Shown here piece by piece: positions 55,607-64,000 of a stretch of DNA of 64,000 nt. A program made the position numbers and the translations under genes. This stretch comes from Planctomycetota bacterium (GTDB taxonomy: Bacteria > Planctomycetota > Planctomycetia > Planctomycetales > Planctomycetaceae). Numbering within the stretch: the stretch's first letter is position 1; every line of letters starts with the position of its first letter. Under the pieces are notes generated by a model. It had not been told where the DNA came from. It ran no database searches and saw only the letters and a list, made by a program, of their open reading frames with translations. The stretch is from assembly GCA_027623235.1 (NCBI GenBank), contig JAQBVJ010000014.1, positions 1 through 64,000 of the forward strand, in the 5' to 3' direction.

Positions 55607-56842
55607 GTGCCGCTTAAAGAGTCGATTTCCATCCGCCTTCCTTTTGGCGGCTGTCAGGAGTTTTCATGCGAACTGGAATCGCAGCGCGTCGCGGTCTTTC
55701 GTCCCGGTCCCGCGGGAATGTCCGAGCCAGCGGAAGCGATCCGAAAAACGCTCGCGTCACCGATGAGTCTTCCCTGTCTCGACCGGGCTCTCGTTCCCGA
55801 TGACAACGTGGTGATCGCACTCGACCGGCAGACACCAGGCTCACCGGAACTGATCGCCGAGGTCTGGCATTACCTGGAGCGGCGGGACATCAATCCGGAG
55901 CGGGTCACAATCCTGCAGCCCGCCGGGCTCGGCACGTCGCGCCCGGCCGACCCGAGAACATTACTGCCCGAGTCCCTGCGATCAGCCATTACCTGGAAGA
56001 TTCACGACCCGACCGACGAACACAGCTGTGCCTACCTCGCAACGACTTCCGGCGGAGACCGCATTTATCTCGCGAAGGAAGTTGTCGAAGCGGACTTTGT
56101 GCTGCCAATCGGGACGACCGCGTTTGACCCGCTGCTGGGCTACCGAGGCACCCACAGTGTCGTCTATCCCGGACTGTCGACCGTCGACGCGCTCGCACGA
56201 ACCGTCGGGCAGGGACACAGAGAACTCGCCCCGCGCGACTCCCGGCCGCTTCGCCAGCTGGTGGACGAGATCGCCTGGCTGATGGGCATTCAGTTTGTCG
56301 TGCAGGTGGTCGCGGCCAGTGGTGAGGGTTTTCTTGACGTCGCGGCCGGCAGCTCGGATTCCGTCTTTGATCACTGTCGAAAGACCGTCGACGATCACTG
56401 GATGATCACGATGCCGGAGCGGGTCGACACGGTCGTGGTGGCAATTCCTCATGACACGTCCGGGCATGGCTGGACTCAGGTCGGCCAGGCACTCGCGACG
56501 GCCAGGCAGCTTGTCGAAGCGGACGGCCGAATCGTCGTCCTGTCGGAAATCAACGAACCGCCGGGCGACGGATTGAAGATTCTCTGCGGCTGTGAAGAAC
56601 CGCTCGACGCACTCCACCCGCTTCGCGAGCGTCGACCGCAGGACCTGTTTGCTGCCTCGCAACTGGCTGGAGCCGCCGATTGGGCCCGCGTGTATCTCGT
56701 GAGCGGTCTGGAATCGGACCTGGTCGAAAACCTGTTCATGTTCCCGCTGGAAGGCACCGATCAGGTCGAGCGACTGCTGGCTTCTTCCGAATCGTGTGCT
56801 TTGATCGGAGCCGCTCAAAACACTTTCGGGTTGATCGAGTAG
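55607..56842 (+). CDS. LarA-like (DUF2088) protein with altered nickel-site residues
   Basis: A 411-residue relative of lactate racemase. Recognisable order: SISIRLPFGGC at the start, VTILQPAGLGTSRP, AFDPLLGYRGTHSVVYPG and a long C-terminal domain (VVAIPHDTSGHGWTQVGQAL). In LarA the pincer cofactor is held by a Lys in a GAKSILPG-like stretch and by His residues including GTHR; here the corresponding sites read GTHSVVYPG and GTSRP, so the Lys and one His appear replaced. It may be another racemase/epimerase subgroup or a noncatalytic relative. The GTG at 55607 with CGGAG upstream is the most family-like start. Confidence 0.7.
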   Translation: MPLKESISIRLPFGGCQEFSCELESQRVAVFRPGPAGMSEPAEAIRKTLASPMSLPCLDRALVPDDNVVIALDRQTPGSPELIAEVWHYLERRDINPERVTILQPAGLGTSRPADPRTLLPESLRSAITWKIHDPTDEHSCAYLATTSGGDRIYLAKEVVEADFVLPIGTTAFDPLLGYRGTHSVVYPGLSTVDALARTVGQGHRELAPRDSRPLRQLVDEIAWLMGIQFVVQVVAASGEGFLDVAAGSSDSVFDHCRKTVDDHWMITMPERVDTVVVAIPHDTSGHGWTQVGQALATARQLVEADGRIVVLSEINEPPGDGLKILCGCEEPLDALHPLRERRPQDLFAASQLAGAADWARVYLVSGLESDLVENLFMFPLEGTDQVERLLASSESCALIGAAQNTFGLIE

Positions 56843-57474
56843 CCGCATTCCGCTTGACGGCGACCGGGCTGAGGCCTGAGCACCGCGCATGGCGAGCCGC
56901 GTGCAGCGATCATCCCCCGCAGGAGCCTCACCCGCAGGAGCCTTGAACGCAGGCGGATTTCGGAGAAATCCGCCGACTGCTTTGTCAGGGCTGAATTTAC
57001 GGGTCGCAGTTTCCGTGGCGTAAGCTTCCAGCTTGCGATGTTCGGTCACAGTGCGTCGGCAAGCAGGATGCTTACCCCACTTTTCTGCTCTGCCGAACGT
57101 GCCTCGGCCCCGACGCTTTCATTGTGAATCTGTAGCGGTTGTGACGTTTTCTCCGGTGACACAAAGTGTGCCGAATACAAAAACTCTTGCGGAAACACCG
57201 GTTCGCCGACGTGCACCGATTCGCAGGGTTGCTCCGGCTGTAGGTGTCCTGCGTTCTGCATGGCCAACAGCGGTTCCGGTTGTACGGAATGTTTCCCACG
57301 GACCGATTGTGATGCACGCACCGATTGCGATGGTCGAATTACCGATGGAGGAATCGGCTCACCACTGAGCTTGACCCTCCCATCGAGATTGACACCGGGC
57401 GGTTACCGGCCGCGTGTCACAGCTGGCGGCAGGGACGCGCGCCGGCTGACGTCGTCTGTACAAGGAGGCACAAC
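56843..57474. other. Long upstream region of the RTX gene with a hairpin and undecided small frames
   Basis: A strong hairpin GGCGGATTTC-GGA-GAAATCCGCC lies at 56952-56974. A 111-codon plus frame (57033-57368) rich in Val/Pro (VAVVTFSPVTQSVPNTKTLA, VPVVRNVSHGPIVMHAPIAM) could be a small protein, but it has no clear start signal or known family and overlaps other frames, so I do not annotate it as a gene. A perfect ribosome-binding site sits at the right edge. Confidence 0.45.
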
Positions 57475-60400
57475 GTGGCTGTTCATCCCTGGCTGGAAGG
57501 ATTGCGAGCGAGACTGACTCGCGGACGCGGACGACGCACGGCAAAACCGGGCAACCGGATTTCGACAAACCGCCAGGTGCAGACGCTGGAAACTCGAACG
57601 CTGCTGGCCGCGACCGTTCTTTTGAACGGGACCGAGCTGCGGATTCAAACAGACTCCGGCGAGGATGTGGTGGTCCAGCAGGACCCGGCCAATCTTCTGA
57701 ACGTCGAGGTCACGATCGACGGTGTCGTGTCGCCGGCTGTCGGAGTCCTCGCCGCCAGTACGCTCACCCAGCTGACGATCATCACGGGCGACGAAGCCAA
57801 CACGGTCGACATCCGCAACGTCGATGAGAACATCTTCACGGGCCTCACGGGACCGACAGCCGTTTCGATTTCGCTGGGGAACGGCGATGACACGTTCCTG
57901 GGCAGCAACAATGTCGAAGCCACGATCGACGCGGGAGACGGCGACGACACGATCACCAGCTTTGGCGCTGGCGACACGATCTTTGGCGGCGACGGGGACG
58001 ACAGCATCCTTGGCGGCGACGGGGACGACAGCATCCTTGGCGGCGACGGGGACGACATCGTCGACGGAGAAGCCGGCAACGACACAATCATCGGCGGCGA
58101 CGGACGGGACGTCATCACCGGCGGTCCCGGCATGGACAGCCTTCTGGGCGGTGACGGCAACGACGACCTGTTCGGTGGCGCCGGTGCCGATTTCCTTCAG
58201 GGAGATCTCGGCGACGACATTCTCAACGGCGGCCTCGAAGACGACGTGCTGTTTGGCGGCGGCGGAGCCGACCAGATCAACGGCGACGACGGCAACGACC
58301 AGATCTTCGGCAACTCCGGCGACGACATCCTCACCGGCGGACTCGGCGACGACCTCATCAACGCCGGCGCCGGCGACGATTCGGTCCTGGGCGGAGAAGG
58401 CAACGAATTCATCCAGGGCGGTGCCGGCAACGACACCATCGACGGCGAAGCCGGAGACGACATCATCCGGGCAGGCAGCGGAGACGACTTTGTCCTCGGC
58501 GATGGACCGGATCCCGGCACACTGACATTCGGCAACGACATCATTCTTGGCGAGGCTGGCAACGACACTTTGATCGGCACCGCCGGGGCGGACATAATCA
58601 CTGGAGGAACGGGCGACGACCTCATTCAGAGCACCATCACGGGAGACGCGGCAGCACCGCCACCTCCGCCTGTTCCGAGTCCACCACCACCACCGCCACC
58701 AAGTTCGGCGTTCCCGATTGAGGATCTGACGGATGCTGTGGCAACCGGTGGCGGAGCAAACCTCGGCGCGTCAGCCACGCTGACTTTTGGAACCGGCGAC
58801 AACAGCCTGGTCCTGGGCGGACTCACGGCTGATGGGGAATTCAACACGGCTCTCTTTGATCCGCTCGGGGCGACCTATGGCCCAGCCGATGTTCAATTCA
58901 TCACCCAAACGAACATTCGAAATTCGACAATGGGAACGCGATTCGGCCAACTCAACAGTGGTGGTGCGACGCTGACCGGTACCGCTACCGAAGCGACCGC
59001 CACTTTTGTTGACTTCGGCGTGACATGGGACGCAGTTCATCAACTGACGTCGCTTGAGGATGGAGCCGGACAGCCTATCGGTGTGCTGCTCACTTCAACG
59101 TACACGATGACGAACAACTCCGCGGCGGACGTTACGCTGGACATGGTTCGCTACGTTGACTTCCACATGACGCGTTTTCCGGGCGCCTTCAACGATGGTG
59201 GAGGACAAATCTTCGATTCACAAGGTACGCGTGTGCTCTTTGAAAGTACCAATACCGTAATGCCCGGAGTCCAGGTTGCGTTTGCCGGGATCACGGGTGA
59301 GGGTGGTATCCCGCAAATCACAGACAGGTTTCACCTTGCCGATCTCTTCGTTGTCGATGAATCGTCGGGAGCCCCATTGCCGAACCTCATTGAGGGTGAC
59401 ACTGACGGCGACGACATCGTTGATAATCCAACATTCGATAATCGGATGGCGTTAAGAAACCTCTACGTGATTCCGCCCGGTGGCTCAGACACCTACACGT
59501 CTCACAGCACATTCGGTGTCTTCGTGCCACTGCCGATCAACATGCCTCCCACTGCCGTGGACGACCCCGGGAACATGACCTTCGCCACGAATCCGGTCAC
59601 GATCGACGTGGTGTCTAACGACTCGGACCCGGACGGCGTGCTCGTTTTCTCGACGGTCGCGGTCAACCAACCGGCAAATGGGACGGCTGTCAGCCTCGGA
59701 AACGGCCTGGTCACCTACATAGCCAATCCGGGATTTTTCGGAACAGACACATTCACCTACACGATTCAGGATAACAGCGGAGATACCAGTAACCTTGCCA
59801 CGGTCACCGTCACCGTCGCTGGTGGCGACGAGGCAGGCGACTTGCTGAACGGAGGCCTGGGAAAAGACACGATCATCGGTGCTGCTGGCAACGATACGAT
59901 CATTGGTGACCACGGAGCCGACAGTCTTCTGGGGGGAGACGGCAACGACTCGATGCTGGGGGCTGCCGGCAATGACACTCTGGACGGGCAGAACGGGAAC
60001 GACACGCTCTTCGGTCAGGGCGGTCAGGACGTCGTGATCGGTGGAGCCGACGAAGACACGCTGGTCTGGCGGAGCGCTTCGGACGGCACAGATACGTTCT
60101 TCGGCGGCACCGGCGGCGACACGGCAGAAATCCGTGGCGACGCGACGGACAACAACTTCACGATCGGACAGACGGCGGAAGGGCGGCTGACAGTCGCAGA
60201 AGGCTTTGCCGGAGTCACGCTCGACTTCGATATCAGCGAAATCGTGGTCAACGCCGATGGCGGAGATGACGTCATTGCACTGACTTCTGTCAGCAATGTT
60301 GTGCTCAGTCGGTTGACGATCAACGGGGGAGCCGGCAACGACGCGATCAATTCCTCGAACGGCGGCGTCAGCAGTCTGCGGATTGAGATGAACGGCGAAG

Positions 60401-61197
60401 CCGGCAGGGACACGCTCACCGGTGGTGCCAGTGCGGAAACATTATCCGGCGGCGACGACGATGACCTCATCATGTCCGGTGGTGGCAATGACCTCATCCG
60501 GGGTGGTGCCGGAGCCGACACGATCAATGGCCAGGACGGAAACGACACGGTCGATGGTGGACTCGGCAACGACAGCATTCTCGGCGGCAACGGCAACGAC
60601 AGTATCTCTGGCGGAGACGACAACGACTGGGTCGACGGGGAAGCTGGCAACGACACGATTGACGGCGGCTCAGGAAACGACAACCTCATCGGCTCATTCG
60701 GGAACGACTCCATCCTTGGTGGACTGGGGCTTGACACTTTGATTGGCGGATCGGGCGACGACTTTCTCAACGGAGGCCGTAACAACGACGTCATCAACGG
60801 AAACTCAGGCAACGATACGATCCTGGGCGACGATGGGGACGACTTCATCCGAGGCAACGGCGGCAACGACGAAATCCTGGCCGGCGACGGAGCCGACACG
60901 GTGTTTGGCGGCGATGGTGAGGACGGCATCGACGGAGGTGACGGCGACGACTCGCTGTTCGGCGACAACGGCAGCGACGTCGTGGTCGGTGGCGACGGTG
61001 AAGACTCGATCCACGGCGGGGGAGCTCCCGACACCATTCTCGGCCAGGAGGGAGACGACACTCTGGTGGGAGCCGGCGGCACCGACGTCATCGCCGGCGG
61101 CCAGGGCACCAACACGTTCGACCCGCTGGAAACGGCAGAAATCAACGAACTGTTCGTACTCACTTCGGAGCTGCTCGACAGACTCGATGGAATGTAA
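57475..61197 (+). CDS. Giant RTX-type calcium-binding protein with planctomycete export leader
   Basis: A 1240-residue extracellular protein. GTG at 57475 is preceded by AAGGAGG at ideal spacing. The N-terminus carries a Arg-rich leader and a QTLETRTLLAA segment, the LE-x-R-x-LL-type export signal of Planctomycetota. Long blocks of nonapeptide GGxGxDxUx calcium repeats follow (GGDGDDSILGGDGDDSILGG; NDTIDGGSGNDNLIGSFGND) on both sides of a middle part: a Pro-rich linker (PPPPPVPSPPPPPPPSS), a domain with TFGTGDNSLVLGGLTADGEF, and a cadherin-like/Ig-like module (VDDPGNMTFATNPVTIDVVS). Repeats should fold as calcium-filled beta-rolls. It ends with a strong terminator hairpin. Confidence 0.88.
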   Translation: MAVHPWLEGLRARLTRGRGRRTAKPGNRISTNRQVQTLETRTLLAATVLLNGTELRIQTDSGEDVVVQQDPANLLNVEVTIDGVVSPAVGVLAASTLTQLTIITGDEANTVDIRNVDENIFTGLTGPTAVSISLGNGDDTFLGSNNVEATIDAGDGDDTITSFGAGDTIFGGDGDDSILGGDGDDSILGGDGDDIVDGEAGNDTIIGGDGRDVITGGPGMDSLLGGDGNDDLFGGAGADFLQGDLGDDILNGGLEDDVLFGGGGADQINGDDGNDQIFGNSGDDILTGGLGDDLINAGAGDDSVLGGEGNEFIQGGAGNDTIDGEAGDDIIRAGSGDDFVLGDGPDPGTLTFGNDIILGEAGNDTLIGTAGADIITGGTGDDLIQSTITGDAAAPPPPPVPSPPPPPPPSSAFPIEDLTDAVATGGGANLGASATLTFGTGDNSLVLGGLTADGEFNTALFDPLGATYGPADVQFITQTNIRNSTMGTRFGQLNSGGATLTGTATEATATFVDFGVTWDAVHQLTSLEDGAGQPIGVLLTSTYTMTNNSAADVTLDMVRYVDFHMTRFPGAFNDGGGQIFDSQGTRVLFESTNTVMPGVQVAFAGITGEGGIPQITDRFHLADLFVVDESSGAPLPNLIEGDTDGDDIVDNPTFDNRMALRNLYVIPPGGSDTYTSHSTFGVFVPLPINMPPTAVDDPGNMTFATNPVTIDVVSNDSDPDGVLVFSTVAVNQPANGTAVSLGNGLVTYIANPGFFGTDTFTYTIQDNSGDTSNLATVTVTVAGGDEAGDLLNGGLGKDTIIGAAGNDTIIGDHGADSLLGGDGNDSMLGAAGNDTLDGQNGNDTLFGQGGQDVVIGGADEDTLVWRSASDGTDTFFGGTGGDTAEIRGDATDNNFTIGQTAEGRLTVAEGFAGVTLDFDISEIVVNADGGDDVIALTSVSNVVLSRLTINGGAGNDAINSSNGGVSSLRIEMNGEAGRDTLTGGASAETLSGGDDDDLIMSGGGNDLIRGGAGADTINGQDGNDTVDGGLGNDSILGGNGNDSISGGDDNDWVDGEAGNDTIDGGSGNDNLIGSFGNDSILGGLGLDTLIGGSGDDFLNGGRNNDVINGNSGNDTILGDDGDDFIRGNGGNDEILAGDGADTVFGGDGEDGIDGGDGDDSLFGDNGSDVVVGGDGEDSIHGGGAPDTILGQEGDDTLVGAGGTDVIAGGQGTNTFDPLETAEINELFVLTSELLDRLDGM

Positions 61198-61225
61198 TCT
61201 CCATGAGTCCGTCGGTTTACGAAAA

Positions 61226-61256
61226 CGGCCCGGTCACGTGACCGGGCCGCTTTCAT
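61226..61256 (+). terminator. Palindromic terminator after the RTX gene
   Basis: A perfect 24-base palindrome (CGGCCCGGTCACGTGACCGG plus GCCG, 61226-61249) followed by CTTTCAT. The T run is short, so it may be a partly factor-independent terminator or serve both strands, since the next gene is convergent. Confidence 0.6.
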
Positions 61257-61279
61257 CTGCTGGCATTGTTCGTTCTTCA

Positions 61280-61320
61280 ACGTAGCCCGAAGCACAACTT
61301 CAAAGCTTACGCGTCGGGTT
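61280..61320. repeat. CAACTTCAAAGCTTACG repeat unit
   Basis: CAACTTCAAAGCTTACGCGT (61296-61315) differs by two bases from a unit at 34979-34998. Flanking GTAGCCCGAAGC pairs partly with GCTTACGCGTCGGGTT, giving a hairpin at the end of the convergent membrane-protein gene. Confidence 0.6.
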
Positions 61321-61729
61321 GAATTGTGGGCGGCATTTCGAGCGGGTCTCGCCCGGCTCTTTGACGCAACCACTGCACCGCTTTCAGGACGATGCGCTGC
61401 CGGATGATTGCCAGTTCGAGCCGCCTCTTACCGGGAAATTCCAGCAGCATCAGTGCGGCGAAGATCGTCAGAATTCCCTGCCCGGGCAGAATGAGCATCA
61501 GAATTCCCGCGACCAGCAGCAGCACTCCCAGCAGGTTCTTCCCGATGCGCGTGACGATTCTCAGGATGTGCCACGAGCGGGTTTCTACTCGCGTTTCCCG
61601 CACGAAATAGTCAGCGGGGATCCGGGCGATGACGGCCGGCGCGAAGAGTGCTCCCAGGACGAGCATCACGACGGATCCGCCGGCCAGCCAGTAAATCAAA
61701 GAATGGTGATCCTGCAGGTATTCAGGCAT
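61307..61729 (-). CDS. PGPGW-type membrane protein
   Basis: A 140-residue inner-membrane protein with three hydrophobic segments (SLIYWLAGGSVVMLVLGALF; NLLGVLLLVAGILMLILP; GILTIFAALMLL). The LILPGQGILTIFAAL stretch matches the PGPGW-family pattern, here PGQG for PGPG, followed by a basic helix (GKRRLELAIIRQRIVLKAVQ). The function of the family is unknown. I chose the ATG at 61729; the longer frame would overlap the unrelated divergent gene's leader region. Confidence 0.7.
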   Translation of the reverse strand: MPEYLQDHHSLIYWLAGGSVVMLVLGALFAPAVIARIPADYFVRETRVETRSWHILRIVTRIGKNLLGVLLLVAGILMLILPGQGILTIFAALMLLEFPGKRRLELAIIRQRIVLKAVQWLRQRAGRDPLEMPPTIQPDA

Positions 61730-61964
61730 CGTCAAGCCACAAGCGATCGTCGTTGAACCACAAGGAAATGTCGTTGAAATCGGAATCGGCAACACAGGAT
61801 ACAGATCGGGGCAGAGACTCGCCGAACCGCATCGGTGGGGAATTCCTGGAAAGCGGCTTTTTGATGTTCCGTTGTGGGCTGGCCGCGCGTTTTTACAGGA
61901 TACAGTGGATCGGGCTCGTCCCGGCAAAACTCGTTCACCCGCTTCATGAATTCATGAGAGACCT

Positions 61965-62963
61965 ATGAAGACAAAACTACTCGCCGCCGCCGTGACTCTG
62001 GCCGTGTGCCTTTCGGCCGGTGCGGCCGATGAATCCGCTACGGGAAAAATTGCCTGGCACGGAACGTGGAAGGGCGGTCTGGCGGTGGCTCAGAAAACCG
62101 GGCAGCCGATTCTGCTGATCTCAGCGGCTCCGCACTGCCACGGCACGCCGGGCATCTGGTGACCCGGCAAGCAAAAAATGGATGGGAGTTTCCTGTCTGA
62201 CGCCGAGGTGATTGACGAGTCCCGCAAGTTCGTCTGCATCCGTCTTGCGACTTACGAGAACAAAGAGGAAGCCGCACTGCTCAAGTCGATCTTCATCGGT
62301 CGTTCGGGCGAGCTGGAGAACACAACGTTTGCGATTCTCTCGCCGGACGGGAAACGGCAGCTCGTTCGGTCTGGTCGCTCGCCGGACTTTGCGTTCCGGT
62401 CGATCGGTACGATGGCCACCACGATGCGTCGCATTTCCAGCCAGTACAGAGCTCGCGGCACGGACATGGACCTGCCAGTGATGAGCGATGTCCGGCTCGC
62501 GATCAATGTTGCCTCGTGTGACAACCAGCCGCTGATCGTGCTGCGGGCGTCGAGTCAGGACCGCCTCACCGAACTGAAAGCAGGAATGTCGAAGCTCGCC
62601 TGGAGCCACGAATTCATCGGGCAGTTTCTGTACGTTGCGACAACCGATTCCGCAGACCTCAAGGCCATTCGCGGTCTGCAGGCCTCATCGGAAATCATCG
62701 TCGTCGAGCCGGGGCAGTTTGGACTGGAAGGAGACGTGCTGGCTCAACTGAAAGGCGGCGTCAGTGACGAGGAACTCCAGGACGCCCTCAACGTGTCCGT
62801 CGTGCTGCATCAGCGAGTCGACAAGCAGACGGCCAGTCACACGCGGCTCGGATCGCAGTTGGGAATCCAGTGGAAGACGGCTCTGCCGGTCACCGATCCC
62901 GGGGGTCCGGGGAGAGACGGACCGGGCGGCGGGGGACCTCCGGGACGAAGGCCAGGAAGGTAG
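61965..62963 (+). CDS. Exported thioredoxin-like protein interrupted by an in-frame UGA
   Basis: One reading frame of 332 codons with a single TGA at 62160-62162. Before it: a signal peptide (MKTKLLAAAVTLAVCLSAGA), then a thioredoxin-like start (GGLAVAQKTGQPILLISAAP) with one Cys in PHCHGTPGIW, directly followed by the TGA. After it, in the same frame: PGKQKMDGSFLSDAEVIDES, RKFVCIRLATYE and a C-terminal beta domain. The second piece alone could start at ATG 62178. The TGA could be a nonsense mutation, or code for selenocysteine near the redox Cys. A short stem (GGA-GTT-TCC) lies 23 bases downstream, too weak to call a SECIS element. The tail is Gly/Pro-rich. Confidence 0.6.
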
Positions 62964-62975
62964 GCCCGTTTGACG

Positions 62976-62994
62976 GACGAAGGCGTTCGTCCTA
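62976..62994. terminator. Small hairpin between convergent genes
   Basis: GGACGAA-GGCG-TTCGTCC is a seven-base stem with a short loop lying between the thioredoxin-like gene and the convergent transporter gene (stop at 62992). It could terminate both transcripts. No T run follows. Confidence 0.4.
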
Positions 62995-63960
62995 CGAGTC
63001 CGTTGGCGGTCTGCTTTTTCGATTCTCCAGATTCACGAGCAGGATTCCCGCGGCCACGGCGACGCCTGCCAGGAACAGCCAGGGCGAGAGCGGGTCGCCT
63101 CGCAGCAGGACGGCGAACAGGATTCCGAACAGCGGCGTCGCAAAACTGAAGACGGAGATCCGCGACGCGGAGTGTTTTTTCAGCAGCCGCGCCTGGATCG
63201 CGAAGCAGAGCCCCGCCACAGCCAGGCCCTGGTAGAGCAGTCCCCACCACGCGGCGCGAACGTCTTCGCGCGATAGCTCGGTCAGGATCCGCGGGTCGAA
63301 ACGCTCGATGACAGCTCCGTAAATCACGAACAGGATCACGCCGAAGACGTGATGCCAGAAAATGAAACAGTCGGGGTGGATCGTCTTCAACGAGTGCTTG
63401 GTCCAGGAAATTTTGATCCCCAGAAGCAGCGCGCTGAGCAGCAGTAAAAGGTCGCCCTCGATCGACGCGGCCTCTTCAATGACCACGTCGGGTGGCTGCT
63501 CGGCGGACTTCAGAATGAGCAGCACGCCAGCGGCGGCGAGGATCAGGCCGGCGGACTTGCGGATCGAAAGGCTCTTTTCCTTCGTCACAAAATGCTCGAT
63601 CCCCACGACCCAGAAGATAAATGTGTTGATGAAAATCGATCCGTGAGACGCGTTCGACATGTGGACGCCGAGCGTGAACGTGCCGATCTGAAGGAACATC
63701 AGAAAACCGGCGATCATCGGCGGAACGAGATTCTCACACTCCAGTTTGACGCTCGTTCCATGGGCGAAAGTCCAGCCGAGCATGAAGATCGCGGCGAGGG
63801 CGAAGCGGATTCCCGAGACGGAAAACGGAGGCAGAAGGTCCGTCGAAAATCGAATCGCCACCGGGGTGCCGGCCCACAGCACGACCGTCAGCATGACGAG
63901 TCCCACGGCGACGAGACTGAGTGGTTCATCGCCCGTCGTAGCGGCTGCCGGTTCTGGCAT
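62992..63960 (-). CDS. EamA/DMT-family transporter
   Basis: A 322-residue inner-membrane protein of the drug/metabolite transporter superfamily. About ten TM segments in two EamA-like halves, for example LVAVGLVMLTVVLWAGTPVA at the start, VSGIRFALAAIFMLGWTFAH, KSAGLILAAAGVLLILKSAE and SVFSFATPLFGILFAVLLRG, ending LFLAGVAVAAGILLVNLENR. The substrate is unknown. The ATG at 63960 is preferred; a GTG at 63987 in frame would add nine residues. No neighbour suggests a pathway. Confidence 0.82.
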   Translation of the reverse strand: MPEPAAATTGDEPLSLVAVGLVMLTVVLWAGTPVAIRFSTDLLPPFSVSGIRFALAAIFMLGWTFAHGTSVKLECENLVPPMIAGFLMFLQIGTFTLGVHMSNASHGSIFINTFIFWVVGIEHFVTKEKSLSIRKSAGLILAAAGVLLILKSAEQPPDVVIEEAASIEGDLLLLLSALLLGIKISWTKHSLKTIHPDCFIFWHHVFGVILFVIYGAVIERFDPRILTELSREDVRAAWWGLLYQGLAVAGLCFAIQARLLKKHSASRISVFSFATPLFGILFAVLLRGDPLSPWLFLAGVAVAAGILLVNLENRKSRPPTDS

Positions 63961-64000
63961 TGTCGTCTCGTCGCCCGTTGAGCTCACGTCGTTTAACTTT

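Noticed and set aside
57033-57368. A 111-codon Val/Pro-rich plus-strand frame
   Set aside because: No ribosome-binding site, no recognised family, overlapping frames of equal quality; left as undecided intergenic sequence.
57950-61100. Regular short repeats suggesting a CRISPR array
   Set aside because: The period is 27 bases of coding nonapeptides (GGxGxDxUx) with no constant repeat/spacer pattern and no cas genes.
60024-61373. A 449-codon minus-strand frame rich in Ser/Pro
   Set aside because: A repetitive shadow of the RTX calcium repeats; composition mirrors the repeats.

Overview
The window reads as a Planctomycetota chromosome. The gene families are the main evidence: a DUF1592/DUF1588-type planctomycete cytochrome c protein next to a DUF1552 Tat protein, a CxPxR sulfatase, secreted leucine-rich repeat proteins, a giant RTX-repeat protein with a planctomycete LE-x-R-x-LL leader, and coding GC near 60 percent. 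There is no rRNA, tRNA or CRISPR array that I can see.

Layout. 1-465: 5' part of an IS256-family transposase and its probable end. 742-2683: LuxR-type response regulator, zinc-ribbon protein, His-rich exported protein. 3038-18170: a plus-strand heavy-metal efflux cluster with two complete HME-RND permease/adaptor pairs (CzcB-CzcA twice), four His-rich exported proteins and a CzcC-like outer-membrane factor. It is preceded by a good sigma-54 promoter, with a second sigma-54 promoter facing the other way. 18174-23150: a decayed island holding a broken Eco57I-type adenine methyltransferase, a linked PD-(D/E)XK-like nuclease and the C-terminal half of a third RND permease. 23541-25177: secreted protein and a truncated hybrid-kinase tail. 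25437-32532: sulfatase, cytochrome/DUF1592 protein, LRR protein, DUF1552 protein. 32573-36782: TrhO-RluA fusion, alpha/beta hydrolase, coiled-coil exported protein. 36809-42691: ABC ATPase, glgC, malQ and maltokinase (glycogen/maltose metabolism). 42702-47359: M19-like dipeptidase, secreted protein, anti-sigma/ECF sigma pair. 47727-52303: ExeA-like ATPase with a very long acidic tail, fmt and def. 52677-63960: FIST protein, asd, LarA-like protein, the RTX protein, a PGPGW-type membrane protein, a thioredoxin-like protein with an in-frame UGA, and a DMT transporter.

The most unusual signal is not a gene family. Several families of short palindromic or multi-hairpin repeats are scattered through the window. 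They lie between genes and also inside reading frames, where they are read through in frame as linker peptides: twice plus a C-terminal tail in the second CzcA, once in the third RND remnant, and once in the anti-sigma factor between its zinc finger and membrane segment. One family folds as a cloverleaf with two or three inner hairpins. This looks like a set of mobile structured repeats tolerated or selected within coding sequence.

How the genes work together. The metal cluster would take metal from periplasmic His-rich binding proteins and lipoproteins, pass it to adaptors and RND permeases, and export it through the CzcC-like channel. glgC, malQ and the maltokinase share one divergent locus for alpha-glucan storage. 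def and fmt act at the two ends of the N-formyl-methionine cycle. All functional statements rest on motif reading only; no database search was possible.
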